A DNA stretch of 64,000 nt from Magnetovibrio blakemorei (GTDB taxonomy: Bacteria; Pseudomonadota; Alphaproteobacteria; Rhodospirillales; Magnetovibrionaceae), in contig NZ_MCGG01000002.1 of assembly GCF_001746755.1 (NCBI RefSeq), forward strand, positions 1-64,000. Direction: 5' to 3'. A program made the position numbers and the translations under genes. Shown in pieces: positions 58,396-64,000 of this stretch. The notes under the pieces are model-generated. The model worked only from the letters and a program-made list of their open reading frames with translations. It had not been told where the DNA came from and searched no databases. Position 1 is the first letter of the stretch. Each line of letters begins with the position of its first letter.

Positions 58396-59813
58396 TTCAA
58401 AAACCTTTCACGCGCTTGGGCAACCTGCGCCAACACATTGGCGGGTGCCGTGCCGCCCAAAGAGGTCCGACTGGACACCGAATTGTCGACGCCCAAAACC
58501 GTAAAGATTTCGTCCGTCAAACCCGCATCCACGCTTTGCATATCCGCCAACGCCAAATCTTCCAGGTTAAGGCCTTTGTCTTCGGCCATTTTCACCAACG
58601 CCCCGGTGACATGGTGGGCATCGCGAAACGGCTTACCCAGCACCCGCACCAGCCAATCAGCCAAGTCCGTCGCCGTGGTGAAGCCTTTGCCCGCATCGGC
58701 CTTCATGCGTTCGACGTTAAAGGTAACTGATTTAAACATGCCGGTCATGGCGGTGACGCACAGTTCTGCCGTGTCAGAAGCATCGAACACCGGTTCTTTG
58801 TCTTCTTGCATGTCTTTACCGTACGTCAGCGGTAGCCCCTTCATCACCGTCAACAAGCCCATCAACGCACCGAACACCCGCCCGGCCTTGCCGCGCACCA
58901 GTTCAGACGCATCGGGATTGCGCTTTTGCGGCATGATCGAGCTGCCCGACGAAAAATCGTCCGACACCCGAATGAAACCAAATTGCTGCGATGCCCAAAT
59001 GACCATTTCTTCGGCCATGCGCGACAGATGCACGCTGAGAATCGACAGCACGCTCAAATATTCCAAAGCGAAATCGCGATCCGAGACCGAATCGAGCGAG
59101 TTCTGCGTCGGCCCTTCAAAACCCAAGGCTTTCGCCGTGGCATTGCGATCAATGGGAAACGACGTGCCCGCCAGCGCCGCCGCGCCCAAGGGGCATTCGT
59201 TCATCCGCACCCGACAATCGCGCACCCGGGACCGATCCCGGCCCAGCATTTCCACATAGGCCAGTAGATGATGGCCCAAAGTTACCGGCTGGGCGGCTTG
59301 CAAATGGGTAAAGCCGGGCATAACGGTGCCCGCGTGTTCTTCCGCGCGATCGATCAGCGCGCCTTGCAGGTCCTTCAAGGCGTTATCAAGACCGTCCAAA
59401 GCGTCCCGCACCCACAGCTTTAAATCCGTCGCCACTTGGTCATTGCGCGAGCGCGCCGTGTGCAAACGGCCCGCCGCATCACCGATTTTTTCGCGCAGCC
59501 GACTTTCGACGTTCATGTGAATGTCTTCCAGGGCGCGCGAAAACTGAAACGTACCCGCAACGATTTCCGCTTCGACGGCCTCTAAACCTTCGGTGATGGC
59601 TTTACCGTCCGCTTGGGTTAAGATGCCCTGAGCAACCAGCATCTGGGCGTGCGCGCGCGAGCCCCGAATGTCTTGGGCGTACAGGCGTTTGTCAAAGCCG
59701 ATGGAAGCGTTTATTTCTTCCATGATGGCCGATGGCCCCGCCTCAAAGCGACCGCCCCAAATGGTGCTGGTGGTGCCTGTGGTATTGTCGTTGTTTGAAG
59801 TGTCGTTACTCAT
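58392..59813 (-). CDS. argH: Argininosuccinate lyase
   Basis: A 473-residue enzyme of the fumarase superfamily cleaving argininosuccinate to arginine and fumarate. The [12 protein letters not shown] signature, [15 protein letters not shown] with the catalytic His, and SRNDQVATD are intact. First gene of its unit; divergent from the TlpA-like gene with a gap of 16 nt. Confidence 0.97.
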   Translation of the reverse strand: MSNDTSNNDNTTGTTSTIWGGRFEAGPSAIMEEINASIGFDKRLYAQDIRGSRAHAQMLVAQGILTQADGKAITEGLEAVEAEIVAGTFQFSRALEDIHMNVESRLREKIGDAAGRLHTARSRNDQVATDLKLWVRDALDGLDNALKDLQGALIDRAEEHAGTVMPGFTHLQAAQPVTLGHHLLAYVEMLGRDRSRVRDCRVRMNECPLGAAALAGTSFPIDRNATAKALGFEGPTQNSLDSVSDRDFALEYLSVLSILSVHLSRMAEEMVIWASQQFGFIRVSDDFSSGSSIMPQKRNPDASELVRGKAGRVFGALMGLLTVMKGLPLTYGKDMQEDKEPVFDASDTAELCVTAMTGMFKSVTFNVERMKADAGKGFTTATDLADWLVRVLGKPFRDAHHVTGALVKMAEDKGLNLEDLALADMQSVDAGLTDEIFTVLGVDNSVSSRTSLGGTAPANVLAQVAQARERFLK

Positions 59814-59829
59814 TGTATCAGGACCTAAG

Positions 59830-60453
59830 ATGGACCGAAAAACGCATCAGTCAAAAAGCAAAAATTCCCTCGCCGGAACAAGGCCCCACTGGGGCACGCT
59901 GTGGCGTACCGTGATGGTGGCTACAGTCGCCATTTTGGTGATATCCGGGCGCGTTGCAAGCGCCGAGACCGCTCCGATCAAAATTCCTCTGGAATTGGCC
60001 AACAAACTGCGCCCCGCCATCACCAACGAAGGGGCGCTTGATACGCCCTTTTTCAACATCACCCAAGAGGAAATCACCATTTCCACGCTGAAAGGTCGGG
60101 GCGCGGTTTTGAACTTCTGGGCCACATGGTGTGCACCGTGCGTGCGCGAAATGCCCGCATTGGACCGCCTGGCGGCTAAACTGAAGGACAAAGGCGTCGA
60201 TGTTATCGCCGTTTCCGAAGACCGCAAGGCACTGAAAAAAGTTCCGCCGTTTTTTGCCGCCAACAAAATTGAAAATCTGGCCGTCTATTATGATGAAAAA
60301 GGCAACCTGTCGCGCAAATTGGGCGTAGAAGGATTGCCGACAACGATTTTAATCTCAGCAGATGGTCACGTCAGCGGACGTGTTTTGGGGGTTTTGGAAT
60401 GGGATTCCCCGGACACAGTTGACTATTTGGCCCAATCTCTTGGTCCCAAATGA
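59830..60453 (+). CDS. TlpA-like periplasmic thioredoxin-fold protein
   Basis: A 207-residue protein with a hydrophobic N-terminal signal or anchor (about residues 24-42) and a thioredoxin domain with the redox motif [13 protein letters not shown]. It probably keeps cysteines reduced in the periplasm, for example for cytochrome c maturation or CuA assembly, which would suit the many c-type cytochromes here. ATG 59830 has AGGA at 6 nt. Confidence 0.9.
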   Translation: MDRKTHQSKSKNSLAGTRPHWGTLWRTVMVATVAILVISGRVASAETAPIKIPLELANKLRPAITNEGALDTPFFNITQEEITISTLKGRGAVLNFWATWCAPCVREMPALDRLAAKLKDKGVDVIAVSEDRKALKKVPPFFAANKIENLAVYYDEKGNLSRKLGVEGLPTTILISADGHVSGRVLGVLEWDSPDTVDYLAQSLGPK

Positions 60454-60604
60454 CATAATGAGGCCATTTCAGGCGTATTGTTGCCCAGATCAGTTGATTG
60501 GAGCGCGCAAACCCTGATACAACGTCAATTGCGTGCGGACGATACGCACCTGCTGGTTTGATAAAGCCTGCCCACTGAAACTGCGACGACCCCCAGAGAC
60601 TGTA

Positions 60605-63361
60605 ATGACGCGAAGCAAAGAGCCCATTTTCGCTGCGGATCACACCAAGCGCGCCGCACGGATCAAAATGCCGCCGCGTCCGGACAGTCCTGAACAGCGC
60701 CTGCACGATATCGTTTCGACCGTGGGCGACTGGATTTGGGAAACCAATGAAATCCTCGAAATCACGTTCATTTCCGACCGGTTTTTTGAAACGACCGGAT
60801 TGGTTCCCGAGGTGCTCATCGGCAAAACCATTCAACAGGTGGTTTTGTCCACGGACAGCTCGGCCCCTCTTGATCGGCCCGTGGTGTTCACCTTAGATCA
60901 CAGAGAACCCTTCCACGATGTGGCCTGTTCTTTGTTGTCCGCCGACAACAAGGTCTTGCACTTTACCCTTTCAGGGGTTCCCTATTACAGTACCAATAAC
61001 ATGTTTCGCGGGTACCGGGGGGCTGCGCATAACATCACGCCACAACTGGAATCCCAGCAAAAATATCACTCCGCCAGACGGTCCTTCACCCATCAGGCGG
61101 GCATTGCCGAAGTCAGTCGATCTGATGCCCTGGCTTATGCGGCCAACGTTAACGGCACCAATGAAGCGTTTGTGATCTACGACCAAGAAGGCCAGTTGAT
61201 GGCGGCCAGTGTTGGCTATGCCAATCTGTACCCCGCTTTGGATGACGTCATCATCCCCGGTGCAACGTTGAAAGACATTTTGACTGAGGCCGCAGGGCGC
61301 TTAAACATCAAAGAAGCCCAGGGCCGCACCTCGCAATGGGTTGAAGAAAAAATAGCCGAACGACTGAATCCCCAGCCCTCACATCAAGAAATTTTCCGCG
61401 GCGGAAGGTGGTGGCGCATCCACGAGCAGCGCACCCGCGAAGGCCAGGTGTTAAGCCTGCATACGGACATCACCCACATCAAAGAGATGGAAGCCACTTT
61501 GATGGATTCCGAAACCCGCTACCGCAAGCTGGTGGAGATGGCGCCCGATCTGACCTGTGTGGTGACGGATGGCATCATCACATTGATGAATTCGGCTGGG
61601 GCCGAAATGCTCCACGCGGACGAACCGTCATCGTTCATCGGCAGAAGCTTCAACACCTACGTTCACCCCGATTTCCGCGAAGTGCTGCGCGACGAGGTTG
61701 AGCAACTGTTTGATGAAAAGTGGATGCCGATCCGCCTCATCCGGTGCGATGGCGTCGCCATTGATGCAGAACTGTCGGTGCTGCCGTTTTCTGAGCGCGG
61801 CCTGAAAACCATCATGTTGGTGGCCCGCGATACGTCTGAGCGCAAACGCGCCGCCGAAGCCTTGATCAATCACGACAATCAACTTCAGGGCGTTATGGAA
61901 GCGGTGATTGACGGCATCATCACCATTGACGAAAAAGGGATTATTCAGTCCTTCAACCCCGCCGCCCAGAAAATTTTCGGTTATAATCGACGTGAAGTGA
62001 TCGATAAAAACATCAAAATGCTTATGCCGGAATCCTTTGCCGTTCACCACGATGAATACCTTCGGCGCTATAGCCAAAGCGGCACACCCTCTATCATTGG
62101 CCAGGGTCGAGAAGTTGTTGGTCGACGCAAAAACGGCAGTACATTCCCACTCGATCTTGCGGTGAGTGTGCTCAAGCGCAGCGGCAAATCTTTGTTCATC
62201 GGAGTGGTGCGCGACATCACCGAACGCAAAAAGGCCGCCCTGGCCCTACACGAAACCAAAGAACGATTCGAGCTGGCCATCAGCGGTGCCGGGGAAGGCA
62301 TTTTTGACTGGAACCTGCATTCCGACCAACTTTACATCTCCGCCAAAATTCGCGATTTGACCGGATACAAAAACCATCAGATCAAGGCCATCTCGTGGGT
62401 GCGCATGATCCACGCCGACGATCGCGGCGATTATCAATATAACCTTATTCGTCACTTGAAAGGCGAAACGCCGACCTTTTTTAAAGAATGCCGCTTGATG
62501 CACAAAGACGGCAGCTTCAAATGGATCCGCATTTCCGGCATGGCGTTGCGCGACAAAGCCGGCTGGGTCTATCGCATGGCAGGATCTGTGGGCGACATCA
62601 CCCAACGCATTGAATTCCAAAACCAATTGATCGATGCCAAGGAACGCGCGGAAATTGCCAGCCGGGTCAAAACAGAATTTCTCGCCAACATGTCCCACGA
62701 ACTGCGCACCCCCTTAAATGCCATCATCGGCTTTTCTGACGTCATGCTGTCGGGGTTATTCGGTACTGTTGCGCCGCGTTACCATGAATACATTGAAAAT
62801 ATTCGCGATTCCGGCGCGCATTTGCTGGCGGTGATCAACGACATCTTGGATGTCTCCAGAATCGAAGCGGGACGGATGGAATTGTACCCGGAGCGCATTT
62901 CCATCACGGACTTGATCGAAGCCTCGATACGCCTGATCCGTGATCGTGCCAACGAAGCCAACTTAGGCATAAAAACGAAAATCGCTCCAAATCTTCCTGA
63001 TTTGTTGGTTGACGGCCAACGCATCAAACAAGTGCTGCTGAACATTTTGTCCAATTCCGTTAAGTTCACCCCTGAAAAGGGTAAAATCGTCATTGAGGCA
63101 CGTCTGAAGCCATCCGGCGAATTGGTGATCGCCATTACCGATACCGGCATCGGGATGAGTCAAAGCGACATCGCCACGGCGTTGACCCCATTTGGTCAAG
63201 TGGACAGTAAAATGAACCGCAAGTTTGAAGGTACAGGCTTGGGTCTGCCGCTGACCAAAAGCTTTGTCGAGTTGCATGATTGCAAACTAGAGATTAAGTC
63301 CGAGTGTGATAAAGGCACCACAGTTTCGGTGATTTTCCCCCGAGCGCGGCTGCTCACCTAG
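60605..63361 (+). CDS. Multi-PAS sensor histidine kinase
   Basis: A 918-residue soluble-looking kinase without clear membrane helices. It has several PAS-like regions (about 35-150, 185-290, 300-420, 425-540 and 545-670). The fourth reads like a FixL PAS, with a His-Asp pair (His482) in the position of the FixL heme-ligand His, followed by ..EYLRRYSQSG. Then come the H-box FLANMSHELRTPLNAIIGF (His698), N-box LNILSNSVKFT, G1 DTGIGM and G2 GTGLGLPLTKS. No receiver domain or response regulator is adjacent. Oxygen or NO sensing through heme is possible but not shown. Confidence 0.88.
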   Translation: MTRSKEPIFAADHTKRAARIKMPPRPDSPEQRLHDIVSTVGDWIWETNEILEITFISDRFFETTGLVPEVLIGKTIQQVVLSTDSSAPLDRPVVFTLDHREPFHDVACSLLSADNKVLHFTLSGVPYYSTNNMFRGYRGAAHNITPQLESQQKYHSARRSFTHQAGIAEVSRSDALAYAANVNGTNEAFVIYDQEGQLMAASVGYANLYPALDDVIIPGATLKDILTEAAGRLNIKEAQGRTSQWVEEKIAERLNPQPSHQEIFRGGRWWRIHEQRTREGQVLSLHTDITHIKEMEATLMDSETRYRKLVEMAPDLTCVVTDGIITLMNSAGAEMLHADEPSSFIGRSFNTYVHPDFREVLRDEVEQLFDEKWMPIRLIRCDGVAIDAELSVLPFSERGLKTIMLVARDTSERKRAAEALINHDNQLQGVMEAVIDGIITIDEKGIIQSFNPAAQKIFGYNRREVIDKNIKMLMPESFAVHHDEYLRRYSQSGTPSIIGQGREVVGRRKNGSTFPLDLAVSVLKRSGKSLFIGVVRDITERKKAALALHETKERFELAISGAGEGIFDWNLHSDQLYISAKIRDLTGYKNHQIKAISWVRMIHADDRGDYQYNLIRHLKGETPTFFKECRLMHKDGSFKWIRISGMALRDKAGWVYRMAGSVGDITQRIEFQNQLIDAKERAEIASRVKTEFLANMSHELRTPLNAIIGFSDVMLSGLFGTVAPRYHEYIENIRDSGAHLLAVINDILDVSRIEAGRMELYPERISITDLIEASIRLIRDRANEANLGIKTKIAPNLPDLLVDGQRIKQVLLNILSNSVKFTPEKGKIVIEARLKPSGELVIAITDTGIGMSQSDIATALTPFGQVDSKMNRKFEGTGLGLPLTKSFVELHDCKLEIKSECDKGTTVSVIFPRARLLT

Positions 63362-63381
63362 ATTGGCAAAAAGGTCCGCGC

Positions 63382-64000
63382 ATGAGCCCGCATGAGCCCG
63401 ACGTTCTGAAAGCGCCCATCCGCATCGCCACGTTCAATATGGAAAGTTTGGACGAACCCCCACGCGCCCGCGTTTCGTTGATTGAGCGCATCCATGCCCT
63501 GCGCCCACAACTGGTCAGACTGCGCGCCGACGTGCTGTGCTTGCAAGAGGTCAACGGACAGCTGAACGAAGATGGTTCGGTACGCGCCCTGCACGCACTG
63601 GACGCCGTCCTGTCCGGCACCCCCTACGAACACTATCACCGCGCCGTTACCCAAAGTCCTTCGGGACGGGGCGTGCGCGACCGCCACAATTTGGTGACCT
63701 TGTCTAAGTTCCCCATCTTAAGCGCGGATGAAGTGTGGAACCATCTGGTCGACCCACCGCTGTTTCGTTGCACCACCTCCGATCCCGCCCAAGAGGCCCC
63801 CATGCCCATTGAATGGGACCGCCCGTTTTTATATGTCGATTTGGATTTAGGTGGTGGCCACAAGTTGGTGGTGGTGAACGTGCATTTGCGCGCGCCCCGC
63901 GCAGCCTTTGTGGCCGGACAAAAGCGCGACCAATACAGCTGGAAAACCATGTCCGGATGGGCCGAAGGCTATTTTCTCGCCACCATCAAAGCGGCCGGTC
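63382..64000 (+). CDS. Endonuclease/exonuclease/phosphatase family, 5' part
   Basis: The frame is open to the window edge, giving 206 residues. The EEP fold begins IRIATFNMESL, followed by ADVLCLQEVNG (metal-binding Glu) and KLVVVNVHLRAPR (catalytic His). Members cleave phosphodiesters in DNA, RNA or lipids; the substrate is unknown. It starts 20 nt after the kinase stop and may be cotranscribed. Confidence 0.82.
   Translation, partial: MSPHEPDVLKAPIRIATFNMESLDEPPRARVSLIERIHALRPQLVRLRADVLCLQEVNGQLNEDGSVRALHALDAVLSGTPYEHYHRAVTQSPSGRGVRDRHNLVTLSKFPILSADEVWNHLVDPPLFRCTTSDPAQEAPMPIEWDRPFLYVDLDLGGGHKLVVVNVHLRAPRAAFVAGQKRDQYSWKTMSGWAEGYFLATIKAAG

Overview
The window reads as a chromosomal piece of a free-living, denitrifying alphaproteobacterium, probably of Rhodospirillales type. 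The support is cytochrome cd1 nitrite reductase, a Dnr/FNR-type regulator, PhaR-type PHA control, metX-metW, a chorismate mutase-hisC-tyrA operon, a DUF2125 protein, B12-dependent ribonucleotide reductase and a QueE with the CX14CX2C cluster. Base composition looks moderately GC-rich (by eye, not computed). Two places are clearly more AT-rich: the 5' end of the quinol NO reductase gene, and an islet at about 47.4-48.8 kb. I saw no rRNA, tRNA or CRISPR array.

Layout. (1) 1-10.4 kb is a nitrogen-oxide respiration block: the end of nirS, tetraheme nirT, a diheme cytochrome c, a cupredoxin and a bacteriohemerythrin behind an FNR-type box. A leftward operon then encodes a CuA-containing heme-copper enzyme of the sNOR type (subunit 2A-like, norS, norY), senC, a cytochrome b/ferredoxin/MvhD-like fusion protein and a membrane protein. 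A divergent HHE protein and a Crp/Fnr regulator follow. (2) 10.5-16.2 kb holds nifJ and a membrane class III nucleotide cyclase. (3) 16.4-23.8 kb is a nearly complete queuosine pathway (queA, tgt, queF, queD, queE, queC, queG). (4) 23.8-28.5 kb has an FGE-fold protein, mscS and phaR/phaA/phaB. (5) 28.5-32.9 kb has a flavodiiron gene broken by an in-frame TAA, then a quinol NO reductase. (6) 32.9-46.7 kb is housekeeping and accessory genes, including an unusual PfkB-like fusion, gloB, metXW and aromatic amino acid genes. (7) 47.4-48.86 kb is an islet with two orphan genes, bounded by 29-bp inverted repeats and 15-bp near-direct repeats. (8) 48.8-64 kb has nrdJ, ftsE-ftsX-DUF218-plsC, two tandem DUF3426-like genes, argH-lptM-lysA, a TlpA-like protein, a multi-PAS histidine kinase and a truncated phosphatase-fold gene.

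How it works together. NirS makes periplasmic NO. Two different NO reductases, one CuA-type predicted to take electrons from cytochrome c or cupredoxin and one quinol-type, can remove it. The small cytochrome, cupredoxin, SenC copper chaperone, hemerythrins and Dnr-like regulator fit electron supply, copper loading, NO/O2 handling and control. The most novel-looking element is the sNOR operon with its cytochrome b-ferredoxin-MvhD fusion. The inverted-repeat islet and the TAA inside the flavodiiron gene are the next most interesting.
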